DNA of 64,000 nt from Bacteroidales bacterium M6 (GCA_001689485.1 LUJQ01000021.1:61210-125209), one strand, 5' to 3'. Shown: positions 50,521 to 60,096, numbered from the stretch's first letter. Numbers and translations are program-made. The notes: generated by a model from the letters alone, not told the origin.

Positions 50521-52086
50521 TCAGACTATTCCGTCAACCCCTATAGCTTTGACCGGATGCACCGGACAGACATATTCGCACGCGCCGCACCCGATACACG
50601 ACGTAGTGTCGACACAGGCCACAACCCGCGCCGCGCCACCTTCTGCTGCCGTGCGGGGTTTCATCGTCACCGCCTTGCGTGGACACCGCGCCGCACACCT
50701 GCCGCACCCGATGCAGCTGGCTGCCTCAACCGATGCATGACCGATGATGAAGATATGCTTTTCATCGCGTGTAAGCGGCAGAAGCGCCCCTGTGGGACAC
50801 ACCTCCGTGCAGACGGTGCAATTGTAAAGGCAGTATGCCCGTCCGAAATCCAGCACGGGGTGGAGCATGTTAAGCCATCCGTACTCATTGGCCGACGGAC
50901 GGAGCACTTTCGAACTGCAATGCGCCACACAAAGCCCGCATCCGGTGCACCGTTCCATGAATTCCGACAGGCTGCGGCGGCCGGGAGGTGCCACAGGACG
51001 CGCCTTTGTCAGATGCCGTTGGCCACCTATGCCGCGTCCGCCCATGGCATCAGCCCCCTTTGCCAACGCACCGAGCGCAGGAGCCGTCGCCACAATAAGC
51101 CCGGTGGCAAGGAATTTACGGCGGTCAACACCCACACGGCAGCTATCGGCAGCACAAGTGCCGCCCGTATCATCCTTAACCACAGGCCGCTCTCCCACAC
51201 CATCAGCAATCGGGGCGGCAGCGGCACTCCCCACACGCTGCATCATCGGCAAAGCAAGCTTTTTGCGCCTCCAGGTGTAGCGCATGGCACGGTTCTCGCA
51301 CACATCCATGCAATTGAAGCATGCCACGCAACGCGAACCGTCAACCACATGGTCGGCCATATTTATGCACTCTGCCTTGCACACATGCTCGCATTTACGG
51401 CAATTAATGCAAAGGTCGGTGTCGATATCGAAATGAAACAGCGAATAGCGGCTGAAAATACCGAGGGTGCTCCCAACAGGACAAACTGTGTTGCAGATAA
51501 GGCGCCCGTGCATGTAGGACACGGCTCCTACTGCCAAAAATGTTACCACGGCAATCACGAATGCCAGCCATGAGGCGGTAAGCACCGGTTCACCTACAAC
51601 AAATTCCAACACCGGTCGCACCAGGTTGGAGGCAATACGCCCGAAAGCGCTATAGGGATCGAACAGAGAGGGCAAAGCCCCTGCTCCAACAACAGCGCAA
51701 CCCGCCACGATGCACAGAAACGCATACCGGAATCTGTTGCGCGGCAAGGAGTATCGAAACGGCCGAGGCGCTCGCCCACCAATCCGGGATGAATGACACA
51801 GGTGCGAAAAAATATCCTGCAACGTTCCCATCGGACACACCGAAGAGCAGTAAACACGGCCGAAAAGCATCGTAATCCCGAACCATGTCACAAGGGCGCC
51901 TACTGCTCCTGCAAGTGCGAGAGGAAACACCTGTATTCGCGCCACCCAATGCAATCCCAGTGCCACCCGGGCCGAAAGCGCCGTAAGCAATGCCGTCATC
52001 ATCAAAAGGAAAACGGCACTCACCACCACACGCGAAAGTTTAATCGCGCGTCCGGCCGTGACTCTATGTATCTTTGGCAACGACAT
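50521..52086 (-). CDS. Membrane polyferredoxin (NapH-type membrane part fused to a NapG/ferredoxin part)
   Basis: A 521-residue inner-membrane iron-sulfur protein. The first 210 residues hold about four transmembrane helices and two CxxxCP motifs facing the membrane (CSSVCPMG, CNTVCPVG), as in NapH/CcoG-like proteins. Then come classic [4Fe-4S] motifs: CINCRKCEHVC, CVACFNCMDVC, and after a twin-arginine-like segment (DRRKFLATGL, about residue 325) CTGCGLCVAHC, CTVCTEVC, CIGCGRCAARC and CIGCGACEYVC. So six ferredoxin-type sites lie in one chain. It probably passes electrons across the membrane; the donor and acceptor are unknown. No partner genes are adjacent. Confidence 0.85.
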   Translation of the reverse strand: MSLPKIHRVTAGRAIKLSRVVVSAVFLLMMTALLTALSARVALGLHWVARIQVFPLALAGAVGALVTWFGITMLFGRVYCSSVCPMGTLQDIFSHLCHSSRIGGRAPRPFRYSLPRNRFRYAFLCIVAGCAVVGAGALPSLFDPYSAFGRIASNLVRPVLEFVVGEPVLTASWLAFVIAVVTFLAVGAVSYMHGRLICNTVCPVGSTLGIFSRYSLFHFDIDTDLCINCRKCEHVCKAECINMADHVVDGSRCVACFNCMDVCENRAMRYTWRRKKLALPMMQRVGSAAAAPIADGVGERPVVKDDTGGTCAADSCRVGVDRRKFLATGLIVATAPALGALAKGADAMGGRGIGGQRHLTKARPVAPPGRRSLSEFMERCTGCGLCVAHCSSKVLRPSANEYGWLNMLHPVLDFGRAYCLYNCTVCTEVCPTGALLPLTRDEKHIFIIGHASVEAASCIGCGRCAARCPRKAVTMKPRTAAEGGAARVVACVDTTSCIGCGACEYVCPVHPVKAIGVDGIV

Positions 52087-52237
52087 ATATCATCTGCCTC
52101 ACGAATAAGTGCGGGCAGCGGGAGGATGTGGTGTAGGTGACGAGCAGACCCGAAGCCTGTTCTCAGGGCAAATTTAGCAAAAAGTTTTCACAGAATCCCT
52201 ATTCCGCGCCCACTCACCGGCCACACATCCAAAAACA

Positions 52238-52276
52238 TTGCCCGGCACCACGCGTTTCGCGTAAGCCACCGGGCAA
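52238..52276 (-). terminator. Possible terminator of the outer-membrane receptor gene
   Basis: TTGCCCGG (52238-52245) pairs with CCGGGCAA (52269-52276), with an inner ACGCG/CGCGT hairpin. On the minus strand it is followed by TGTTTTTGG. It lies 68 bases after the receptor stop codon. Confidence 0.6.
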
Positions 52277-52343
52277 AAGGGTGTGTATGAAAAATAGGGT
52301 CTGATTTGTATGCGTTTCCCGTAATCCGGGCTCTGACGGGGCG

Positions 52344-54824
52344 CTACTTCTTGCGCCCGTCAAGATCGTCGTTTGAAATCGACGAGGCGGTTTTCTTTAC
52401 CTGCACATTCAGCGAGCCGAATCTGAAGTTCACACCAATCCCCACATATCGGCGGTTATTGTAGATGTTACTGCTTTCGGCATAATAGGCCGGATTGAAT
52501 GTGACCGAATTATATTCCGAAGAGCCGGGGCCGAATATGTTATTTGCATTAAGCCGGATGGTCAGGCGGTCGTCCTTGAGGAACTTACGCGACAGACTCA
52601 GTGAATAACCCACATTCTTGCTCGAAGTTTTCGAATAACCGTAGACACTGTTCAGGCTTCCCGTCCAGAAATATCCCGACACCGATGCCTCGATTTTCCA
52701 CGGCAGGTCGCGTGAGATGCGCGTCCATGGATTCACATTCCAGCGTGCACGCGAAAGCGTGGTTGTGGCGCCCGTCTCATCAATAGGCGACGGCTGGCTC
52801 ATATATGCGTAAGTAAGGTTCAGGTTAGTCATCCACCGTGTCTTGCTATTGATCGACCACTGGAAATATAGCCCCATATAAGCCGTGCGTTTTTTGCCAA
52901 TATTCGCGTAAGTTGAATATTTAACCTCGTTTTCAAGCCATTGCACCGAAGTGAGCGCGTTGTTGACCACCGTGCCGCTAAGGCTGAAATCGAGGTTGAA
53001 TTTGCTCTTGATTAGCGAGTAGTTGAGTGTGAAGTTGTTATAGGCTTCGCTTTCCAAATCGGGATTGCCGAACGACTGCGCCGTGGGCGACACGTTGCGC
53101 GTGGGGTCGAGATAGCTCACACCCGGACGGCGTATGTTGCGGTTATAGCTGATTTTAAGCGAGTTTTCATCGTTTATATTCCACGATACGGCTGCATTAG
53201 GCACAAAATCGTGAAGACGTGCCGAGAAATCATCATGAGGCTGCGACTGCTCTTTGAATTTTGCACTGAGATAGGAATACTCATAGCGGGCTCCGGCACG
53301 GATGCTCCACTTTCCGAGATTCAGGCGATAGTCGGCATAGATGGCGCTGATGGTGGTGTGGTGGGTGAAATCGTCGTGTGTGGCACCTGCCCCACGGTAA
53401 ATGTAATCGCTCAGCGAATGGTTGTTGCGGAAAATAGCCTTGCCTCCGATGTCGAGTTTATGATGCTCGCCGTATGGGCGGCTCCAGTCTGCCTGCACGG
53501 TCTGCTCAAGGAAATCCAGCTTAGTGTCGTAGTAGCGCCCCGTGTAGCCGAAATCACAATTCACCATATCGGTATAGAACGATTCCGCCTCCTGATGCTG
53601 GCTGGTTGTTGACGCGCGGTAGCTTAGCGTTATGGCCTCCCCTTTGCGGCCTGTGGAGCGCTGGTAGTTCACGGCACCGTCGAAATCGAAATATTTGTTA
53701 TGGTCAACCTCGCTATAGGAATTATAGCCGTAAATCAAAGTCCCGTCCGGAGCCAGCATCCGTGTGGCATCCTCCTGCAACGGATTCTTCAGGCCATAAC
53801 CATACATGTTAAGCTCTATAGTGAAGAGGTTGAGTGTGTCGGGTTCCCAGCTGCTTTCAAGCCCCATCCACCCGTTGGTGTAGGGGGAACGGTAGAACGA
53901 TTCGCTCTCCAGCCTGTTGCCCGATTCATAATATTCCGTGAACGACGACGAATGCCCTTCCGAATCACGGCTCTTATCCGGGGTGATACCGAACCCTCCG
54001 TTGAGGGCCATCGTCACCTTGTCGACCTGTGTAGAAAGCCAAAGGTTTGGGCGCGGATAATAGCTGTAGTTATCTACATAGAGGTTTGCCGAGCCTACAA
54101 CCCCTTTGAGCGATGTATCGCTGTCGGTTACTATATTCAGGATACACCCCACCCCCTCGGCATCCTCGCGCGCACCCGGATCGGTTATCACCTCGATTTT
54201 CTTGATTGACGACGCCGGGATGGCAGCGAAGATATCCTTGGCATTCTTAGTATATGAATTGTTGGGACGACCGTTTTTATAGATGCGGAAATCGGTGGAA
54301 CCCTTAACCTTTATGGTCCCGTCCTCGTCAACAGTGACAAGAGGCACTTTACGCAGAATTTCGCGCAGATTGGAGGTCGAGGCATCGGGATCGGCCTTCA
54401 CATCATAGCCCAGACGGTCGATTTCACGCACAACCAGCGGGCGCTGCGCCACGACCTCGATTTCGCCAAGCTCGTTGGCGGCATCATGTGTGACAAGGCG
54501 CCCCAGGTTGACTTTGGGATTCCCCTGTGTCAGTTCGAACTCTTTTTCGAGCAGTGCTTTGCCTACCGAAGCCACCGTCAGGCGGTATGCCCCGGCCTCT
54601 TTAAGTGTTTGTGAGAACCGCCCCTCACCGTCGGTGGTGCCGAGCGACACCGGCTTCACCGAATCGGCAACCGCATACACCCTCACTGTGGCATAGATTT
54701 CAGGCTCACCCACCGAATCGGCGACCTCGCCAGTTACATTGAATGTGACACCTATTGCCGAGGCACATCCCGCCACCACCGAAAGAATCAGGGAGCATAG
54801 CCGCCCCGAAACAGCATGTTTCAT
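52344..54824 (-). CDS. Outer-membrane beta-barrel receptor (TonB-receptor-like, OMP_b-brl_3 family)
   Basis: A 826-residue outer-membrane protein. The signal peptide (about residues 1-24) is followed by a carboxypeptidase-regulatory-like domain (NVTGEVADSVGEPEIYATVRV, about 29-115), a plug domain (STSNLREILRKVPLVTVDEDG, KVKGSTDFRIYKNGRPNN, VEVITDPGAREDAEGVGCILNI) and a C-terminal barrel of about 600 residues ending GIGVNFRFG and a short tail. It lacks a visible TonB box, and no SusD partner is adjacent, so it is of the orphan outer-membrane beta-barrel type rather than a Sus receptor. Start at ATG 54824 is preferred; an ATG three codons upstream exists. Confidence 0.88.
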   Translation of the reverse strand: MKHAVSGRLCSLILSVVAGCASAIGVTFNVTGEVADSVGEPEIYATVRVYAVADSVKPVSLGTTDGEGRFSQTLKEAGAYRLTVASVGKALLEKEFELTQGNPKVNLGRLVTHDAANELGEIEVVAQRPLVVREIDRLGYDVKADPDASTSNLREILRKVPLVTVDEDGTIKVKGSTDFRIYKNGRPNNSYTKNAKDIFAAIPASSIKKIEVITDPGAREDAEGVGCILNIVTDSDTSLKGVVGSANLYVDNYSYYPRPNLWLSTQVDKVTMALNGGFGITPDKSRDSEGHSSSFTEYYESGNRLESESFYRSPYTNGWMGLESSWEPDTLNLFTIELNMYGYGLKNPLQEDATRMLAPDGTLIYGYNSYSEVDHNKYFDFDGAVNYQRSTGRKGEAITLSYRASTTSQHQEAESFYTDMVNCDFGYTGRYYDTKLDFLEQTVQADWSRPYGEHHKLDIGGKAIFRNNHSLSDYIYRGAGATHDDFTHHTTISAIYADYRLNLGKWSIRAGARYEYSYLSAKFKEQSQPHDDFSARLHDFVPNAAVSWNINDENSLKISYNRNIRRPGVSYLDPTRNVSPTAQSFGNPDLESEAYNNFTLNYSLIKSKFNLDFSLSGTVVNNALTSVQWLENEVKYSTYANIGKKRTAYMGLYFQWSINSKTRWMTNLNLTYAYMSQPSPIDETGATTTLSRARWNVNPWTRISRDLPWKIEASVSGYFWTGSLNSVYGYSKTSSKNVGYSLSLSRKFLKDDRLTIRLNANNIFGPGSSEYNSVTFNPAYYAESSNIYNNRRYVGIGVNFRFGSLNVQVKKTASSISNDDLDGRKK

Positions 54825-54884
54825 AGCAATCATTACCTTAGAACATTTATTGTAAGTATAAATATGTTGTTTTCAATCGCTCTG

Positions 54885-54917
54885 CAAAGATAAACTATTT
54901 TTATAGTCGGACGCAAA
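54885..54917 (-). promoter_or_regulatory. Promoter of the outer-membrane receptor gene
   Basis: On the minus strand, TTTG (plus 54914-54917), 21 bases, then TATCTTTG (plus 54885-54892). This is a consensus pair; the leader would be about 55 bases. Confidence 0.7.
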
Positions 54918-55116
54918 TTTTCAGGTAAAAGATTTACCCCCCCATTTTTAACTTTAGTTAACACATATGCATGTGATTTTTTGTCGCCGCTACGCTTGGA
55001 ATAACGAACAATAATCACCATCTTTGCGTTATTCTTAAGTTGCATTAATAATATTCAATCCAACCTTACACATTTTTCAAAATCACCCTTACCTAACCCC
55101 AAAAACAGATTTAGTC

Positions 55117-55689
55117 ATGAACACTTCCTACATTTTCCTGGCACCCGGCTTCGAGGAGATTGAAGCCTTGACTGTTCTCGACGTTATGCGCCGTGCGGGC
55201 ATGGACGTAAAAACCGTATCAATCACCGACGAAAGAAACGTTGCCGGCGCACACGGAGTGACCGTAACCGCCGACCTGCTTTATAGCGAAACCGATTTCA
55301 TAACCCCTGAATGGCTGATTCTTCCGGGTGGTATGCCAGGGGCAACCAACCTATCGGAATTCGCCCCCCTCAACACACTGCTTGTCAACCAGGCACAATC
55401 AGGGAAAATAGCCGCCATCTGTGCATCGCCCGGGGTGGTGCTCGGCCCGTTGGGCATTCTCGACGGCAAAGAGGCCACATGCTATCCCGGATTCGAGAAA
55501 CTGATGCCTGACGCAATCCATCGCGACACCCAGGTAATCGCACTCGACCGCATCATCACTGCCAACGGCCCCTCTGCCGCCCTGCGTTTCGCCTTGGCAA
55601 TCGTGGCCAACTCCATGGGCGAGAGCGTGGCACAGGAGGTAGGCTCCGGGATGCTGTTCTACCCCAAAAGCATGAACTTCTACTTCTAA
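55117..55689 (+). CDS. DJ-1/PfpI-family protein
   Basis: A 190-residue cytoplasmic protein of the DJ-1/YajL group. It has the opening IFLAPGFEEIEALTVLDVMRRAG (Glu at about 17, which contacts the active Cys), WLILPGGMPGATNL and the nucleophilic-elbow Cys in IAAICASPGVVLGPLG (about Cys107). These proteins are reported to act as redox sensors, deglycases or chaperones; some are labelled ThiJ from an old assignment that is not supported. The spacing from the next gene is large, and a structured 102-base region and a terminator follow. Confidence 0.9.
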   Translation: MNTSYIFLAPGFEEIEALTVLDVMRRAGMDVKTVSITDERNVAGAHGVTVTADLLYSETDFITPEWLILPGGMPGATNLSEFAPLNTLLVNQAQSGKIAAICASPGVVLGPLGILDGKEATCYPGFEKLMPDAIHRDTQVIALDRIITANGPSAALRFALAIVANSMGESVAQEVGSGMLFYPKSMNFYF

Positions 55690-55697
55690 TTGCTCAT

Positions 55698-55799
55698 AAG
55701 TAAGTCATGAAAATTATTACGCATGAAATGTATAAGCAGGCTTTACATTATCTGAGAGCATACTTTCAGATAATATAAAATAATTTCCACGACTTACTT
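55698..55799. repeat. Nested inverted repeat, 102 bases, after the DJ-1 gene
   Basis: An outer 21-base inverted repeat (55698-55718 with 55779-55799, two or three mismatches, starting AAGTAAGTC) surrounds a perfect inner 8-bp hairpin (55748-55755 with 55766-55773). It precedes a separate terminator, so it is not needed for termination. It may be a short mobile repeat or a structured RNA. Confidence 0.6.
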
Positions 55800-55811
55800 A
55801 ATAAAAATTAT

Positions 55812-55846
55812 AGCGCTGTATCAAAAATATTGATACAGCGCTTTTT
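55812..55846 (+). terminator. Terminator downstream of the DJ-1 gene
   Basis: A perfect 13-bp stem (55812-55824 with 55830-55842) and 5-base loop are followed by TTTT. A/T runs on both sides make it usable from both directions. Confidence 0.85.
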
Positions 55847-55953
55847 CTATACCCCGAAGTTATCTCGCCTTTTCTTCTTTTGCATCTGCTTCCTGATTTC
55901 CGGCTGTGTAAAGCGTCATCCAAATTTCGAGTAATCATAATCATTTTGATTAC

Positions 55954-58794
55954 TTAATACCACTTCACGCCATTGGATTGCGAGGAGCGTTTGTCATATT
56001 TGAGGTCGGATAGCAGGGACGATTTGACCGATATGTGGAAATTATACGATTTGTAAGGCCCGACCGGAATCACACTCGCGCGCATGGTGAAGCAATGAAG
56101 GTCGCGCGCGATGTTGAGGTTCATATATGCGATTTTCTTTGTGTCGAAATTATATGATGCCGATGCCGAGAATTCCCAGTTCTTCGTCGGCCTGATATTA
56201 CCCGACAGGCTCAGATTCTGAGTAATCTTGCCGTCATACTCCATCTTCTGCTTATTGAAATTGCCGTAACTATAATTGATGGAGTAGTTCACACTAAGGC
56301 TCCACGGCACCTCCCACGGCACATATCCTTCGGGGGTAAGCTGCAAATCGTCGTCATGGTCATGCCCCGAACGTCCCCCTTGTTGCCCGTTACCGTCCGT
56401 ATCATCATCACCCCAATTGTCGTCGTCGCCGTAATTGGGATTATTGTTGTTATCATTGTTTTTCGAGCCGTCCTTTTTCCGCTTGAAAGTGTCGTTGTTG
56501 AAAGTATAGGAGAACGACGTACCCGTTGATGAGAGGCGTCCAAGCCCCTTGCCTGCCTTCCAGCGAGGTATGTTTACGCGCACAGGGTTACCGGCGGAAT
56601 TAAGCTGGTAGGTGTAGACATCCCATGTGGCGGAAAGGTTCAGGTTGAACTGGCGCGACAACCTGAGCAACAGCGAGGTGTTGATATTACTCCAGTTCAG
56701 GGAGTCGGCGGCGAAGTTGTAGCTTTGCGACACCGTGAAATTCTCGATAAGCGAAATCTTCTTCTCACCAATCGAGTCATTATCGGATTTCACCTTCATC
56801 TCTACATTGTTGGCGAGCGAAACTGAAACCATGCCGGTTTTACCCTGCCCCGGCACACCGTAAAGAGCCGAAGGGAACATGGAATATTTCTTTGTCTGCT
56901 GGCGCCCCTGGGCGTCGGTGTAGTCATAGCTGCCATAATAACCGAAGAATGGCGACGAGAAGTCAGGCGCCCCCGAGAATGAAACGGTGGGGGTGAACAC
57001 ATGGCGAATCATCTTCACCTTGTCGCCCAGGAAGGGGAGCGGCTGGAAGAAACCGTAAACCTTGGTATCCAACGACACGGAGGCATTGAAATCCCACACG
57101 TTATAGAAACTGTAGGTGGTATCGGCCACTTCGGCCGAAGCTGCCGGATCCCATGCACGGCGCACCTTCTGCGTGTACATGCGGTCGGTCAGCGAAATCG
57201 ACGGGGTGATATTGAAATAAGTGAACAGCGGGAAGGTAGCCGAAATCGGTATGCTGTGCTTCATGCCGTTGCGCCAGTCCTTTATCAGCGACTTTTTGAA
57301 AAACTCATCCTGCTTGGCGGTCAGCGAGTTCTGGAACTGGCCGGAATATGACATACGTATCTTCTCATACCACCTGTCGGCCCCTACGGCATGCTTGCGC
57401 TTGAACGGATAAACCTGCGACATGGTGACGTTGATGTTCGGGAATGACACTGCCAAGGTGGAGTCCTGCGTGCGCTGCGAAACGTTCAGCGATGTCGACA
57501 GCGACCATTTCGAGTTTGGGAAACGGTAGCTCATGTTGATGGTCGACGATTTGGTGTTTTCCGTGAAAGCGTTGCTGTAGTAAGAGTTTACGCTGTTGCG
57601 GGTGTAGCCCGATGTTGTGAAGTTCACCGATGCCGACAGATTCATATTAGGGTTTGCCTTCGAATCCTGCGAATGGCTCCATATAACCTGGAAGTTGGTT
57701 GCCGAGGAATAATCGGGGTCGCTTTTTTCCCCGTAGATGGTTTTCAGGTAGTTGATGTTGAAATTACCGCTGAACTTGTAGCGTTTGCGATAGGTCGACT
57801 GTGCCGACAGCCCCCATGACCCCTTCGTGTAGATTTCACCCGTAAGCGCGAGGTCAATCATATCGTTTATAGCGAAATAATAGCCTCCGTCGCTGAGATA
57901 GAAACCCCGGTTATAGTCATCACCGAAAGTCGGCACGATTACCCCTGAGGCATATTTGTCGGAAAAGGGGAAATAACCGAAAGGCACTGCCAGCGGCAAC
58001 GGCAAACCGGCCAGCACCATATATGCAGGCCCGGTTACGATGTTCTTTTTAGGACGCACCTTGGCCTTGGTGAGCTGCAACCAGAAGTGCGGGTCGTCAT
58101 GGTGGTCGCATGTGGTGTAGCGCCCGTTTTGGATATAGTAGTCCTCACCCTCGGTCTTTTTAGTCTGGCCACCGGTCAGGAACCCCTCACCCTGCTGGGT
58201 TATGACGTTTGTGATATATCCTCTTTTCGAACGGAAATTATAACGCATCGTACTGGACTCGTAGGAAGTACCCCCCTCCTCAAACACAGGCACACCCTGC
58301 ATCTCCCCTACGCTGTCCTCACGCCCGCATGCATACACCTCGCTTTTATCCATATCGAGGCGGATTTCGGCAGCATTAAGTTTCAAATCCCCATAGTCAA
58401 TCTGCCCTTCGCCATACATATATGTCATGTTGCGACCCACCATAACCATCGAATCTTTTGACTCGAACACAACCTGGTGGTCAAGGTCGACTTTCTCACG
58501 CCTGATGCGCGACGGGCGGCGTGGAACGGAATCGCCCCTGCCCGCTGCATCACCGGGTTCAACCGAGGAAAACGCATCTTTCCCACGAAGCGAATCAACC
58601 CGCAACGAATCCACTGACAATCCCGGGATAGAATCTGCAACAACCTCACCTCCAACGGAATCACTTGCCGCAACCGATGCATCCGCAGGCATAATCAACC
58701 TCTCGGGCACACCGACACCGTCGCGGGAAAACAATGATCCCGTGACCATGCACAACACGAAAATCAGAATTATATATAGATGAGAGTGTCGCAA
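55954..58794 (-). CDS. lptD: LPS-assembly protein LptD
   Basis: A 946-residue outer-membrane protein that inserts lipopolysaccharide into the outer leaflet. After a signal peptide and a Ser/Asp-rich disordered stretch (to about 100) comes an OstA-like beta-jellyroll (VDLDHQVVFESKDSMVMVG to about 230), with the LptD hallmark of the region PFGYFPFSDKYASGVIVPTFG at about 268-288 that leads into the barrel. Two Cys residues are visible in the ordered part (YACGRED and TTCDHHD). A low-complexity Asn/Asp-rich loop is near residue 775. The C-terminus ends NGVKWY, an aromatic end typical for BAM substrates. Its length exceeds the proteobacterial protein, as usual in Bacteroidetes. Confidence 0.9.
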   Translation of the reverse strand: MRHSHLYIILIFVLCMVTGSLFSRDGVGVPERLIMPADASVAASDSVGGEVVADSIPGLSVDSLRVDSLRGKDAFSSVEPGDAAGRGDSVPRRPSRIRREKVDLDHQVVFESKDSMVMVGRNMTYMYGEGQIDYGDLKLNAAEIRLDMDKSEVYACGREDSVGEMQGVPVFEEGGTSYESSTMRYNFRSKRGYITNVITQQGEGFLTGGQTKKTEGEDYYIQNGRYTTCDHHDDPHFWLQLTKAKVRPKKNIVTGPAYMVLAGLPLPLAVPFGYFPFSDKYASGVIVPTFGDDYNRGFYLSDGGYYFAINDMIDLALTGEIYTKGSWGLSAQSTYRKRYKFSGNFNINYLKTIYGEKSDPDYSSATNFQVIWSHSQDSKANPNMNLSASVNFTTSGYTRNSVNSYYSNAFTENTKSSTINMSYRFPNSKWSLSTSLNVSQRTQDSTLAVSFPNINVTMSQVYPFKRKHAVGADRWYEKIRMSYSGQFQNSLTAKQDEFFKKSLIKDWRNGMKHSIPISATFPLFTYFNITPSISLTDRMYTQKVRRAWDPAASAEVADTTYSFYNVWDFNASVSLDTKVYGFFQPLPFLGDKVKMIRHVFTPTVSFSGAPDFSSPFFGYYGSYDYTDAQGRQQTKKYSMFPSALYGVPGQGKTGMVSVSLANNVEMKVKSDNDSIGEKKISLIENFTVSQSYNFAADSLNWSNINTSLLLRLSRQFNLNLSATWDVYTYQLNSAGNPVRVNIPRWKAGKGLGRLSSTGTSFSYTFNNDTFKRKKDGSKNNDNNNNPNYGDDDNWGDDDTDGNGQQGGRSGHDHDDDLQLTPEGYVPWEVPWSLSVNYSINYSYGNFNKQKMEYDGKITQNLSLSGNIRPTKNWEFSASASYNFDTKKIAYMNLNIARDLHCFTMRASVIPVGPYKSYNFHISVKSSLLSDLKYDKRSSQSNGVKWY

Positions 58795-58928
58795 GAATCT
58801 GGATTTCTCATCGGCGGCCAGGAGAACGTAGATATACTTACCACCGAATATTCAGCTGCAAAGATACTGAATTATCCACAATCCGACAGCGTTCACCAAA
58901 ATTTTTCATCCCCGCATCACATCCCCTC

Positions 58929-58960
58929 TTTGCTTTTTATTGTTTTTTTACGTAATTTTG
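58929..58960 (+). promoter_or_regulatory. Promoter of the glycosyltransferase-DUF4286-ruvC operon
   Basis: TTTG (58929-58932), 20 bases, then TAATTTTG (58953-58960), the full Bacteroidetes consensus. The ATG at 58967 is only 6 bases beyond, so the leader would be about 0-3 bases. Confidence 0.75.
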
Positions 58961-58966
58961 TTTTTA

Positions 58967-59755
58967 ATGAATCCTCTATCCAACAACGTGACGCCTGAAC
59001 ACAGACAGGAGCCTGAGCGCCCATTATTCTCCATCATCACCGTGACCTACAATGCCGAGGCCACACTGCCTGCCACAATCGAAAGCGTCGTGTCGCAGAC
59101 ATGCAGCCTCTATGAGCATATCATCATCGATGGCGAATCCACCGACTCTACAGTCGAAGTGGCACGTAAGGCCACACATCCCCTGATGAGGTTTCACTCC
59201 TCGCCCGACGAAGGCATATATGATGCAATGAACAAGGGTCTGGCCGAAGCGACGGGCGACTACGTGATATTCCTCAACGCAGGCGACACCTTCCACTCGC
59301 CCGGCACACTGCAACGGATTGCTGATACCATAATGGGAAACGACTATCCGGGCATCGTCTACGGGCAGACCGACATTGTCGACGACAGACGGCGCCGCCT
59401 AGGGCCGCGTCATCTCACGGCGCCCGAACATCTGACCCTGAAAAGCTTTGCCGACGGGATGGTGGTGTGCCACCAGGCGTTCGTGGCATTGCGGCGCATA
59501 ACCGCCCCCTACGACCTGCGCTACAGGTTTTCGGCCGATTACGAATGGTGCATCCGCGTCCTACAGCACTCGCGCCGCAACGTGCTGCTGCCCGAAGTAA
59601 TCATCGACTACCTGAACGAAGGCACGACGACGCGCAACCACCGACGCTCGCTCATCGAGAGGTTCCGCATAATGTGTTACTATTACGGCACATTCCCCAC
59701 CCTGCTGCGCCACATCAGGTTCGCAGCCCGCGCATTGAAACGTAAAACGTTGTAA
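58967..59755 (+). CDS. Family 2 glycosyltransferase
   Basis: A 262-residue GT-A-fold enzyme that transfers a sugar from a nucleotide donor to a surface glycan. It shows the family opening FSIITVTYNAEATLPATIES (about residues 20-39), the DGESTDSTVEVA segment, SSPDEGIYDAMNKGLAEATG and the DxD-like FLNAGDTF (about 108-115). The acceptor cannot be told from sequence. The ATG at 58967 gives the usual start and follows the promoter by 6 bases, so the mRNA is practically leaderless. It is the first of three genes that end and begin within a few dozen bases of each other. Confidence 0.9.
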   Translation: MNPLSNNVTPEHRQEPERPLFSIITVTYNAEATLPATIESVVSQTCSLYEHIIIDGESTDSTVEVARKATHPLMRFHSSPDEGIYDAMNKGLAEATGDYVIFLNAGDTFHSPGTLQRIADTIMGNDYPGIVYGQTDIVDDRRRRLGPRHLTAPEHLTLKSFADGMVVCHQAFVALRRITAPYDLRYRFSADYEWCIRVLQHSRRNVLLPEVIIDYLNEGTTTRNHRRSLIERFRIMCYYYGTFPTLLRHIRFAARALKRKTL

Positions 59756-59758
59756 CCC

Positions 59759-60064
59759 ATGATTATCCTAAACACCACTTTCATCATACACGCCCCGCTG
59801 GAGGGAGAATTCATAAAATGGGTCCGCGAAGTCTACCTCCCGTCGGCACAAGCTTCCGGAATATTCGGCACTCCCACAGTGGCACGTGTGCTTACACGTA
59901 TAGAACCTGACACGGAAAGTATTGCCGTACAGCTTCCTGCCGATAATCAGAACGACGCCTCCCGCTGGCACGACGAGACTGCCGCACTGCTTCGCGACGA
60001 CCTTCACGCACGCTGGGGGGAACGCATGATGTTTTTCACCACATTCATGGAGGTGATAGGATGA
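59759..60064 (+). CDS. DUF4286 family protein
   Basis: A 101-residue small protein with the alpha/beta layout of DUF4286 (MIILNTTFIIHAPLEGEFIK at the start, and a second strand-helix with HARWGERMMFFTTFMEVIG at the end). The function is unknown; the fold is likely ferredoxin-like. It begins 3 bases after the glycosyltransferase stop and ends 32 bases before ruvC, so it belongs to that transcript. The DUF4286-ruvC pairing occurs in many Bacteroidetes genomes, which hints at a link to DNA repair; that is inference. Confidence 0.85.
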   Translation: MIILNTTFIIHAPLEGEFIKWVREVYLPSAQASGIFGTPTVARVLTRIEPDTESIAVQLPADNQNDASRWHDETAALLRDDLHARWGERMMFFTTFMEVIG

Positions 60065-60096
60065 AACAACCCCGGTGATAAAGCGGCAGAAAAGGA

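Noticed and set aside
50452..51573. Open frame of about 373 codons on the plus strand across thyA and the polyferredoxin gene
   Set aside because: It overlaps two well-supported genes in antisense and looks like no known family.
54833..55045. Small minus-strand open frame upstream of the outer-membrane receptor
   Set aside because: It covers the receptor's promoter at 54885-54917 and has no recognisable feature; probably leader and promoter sequence.
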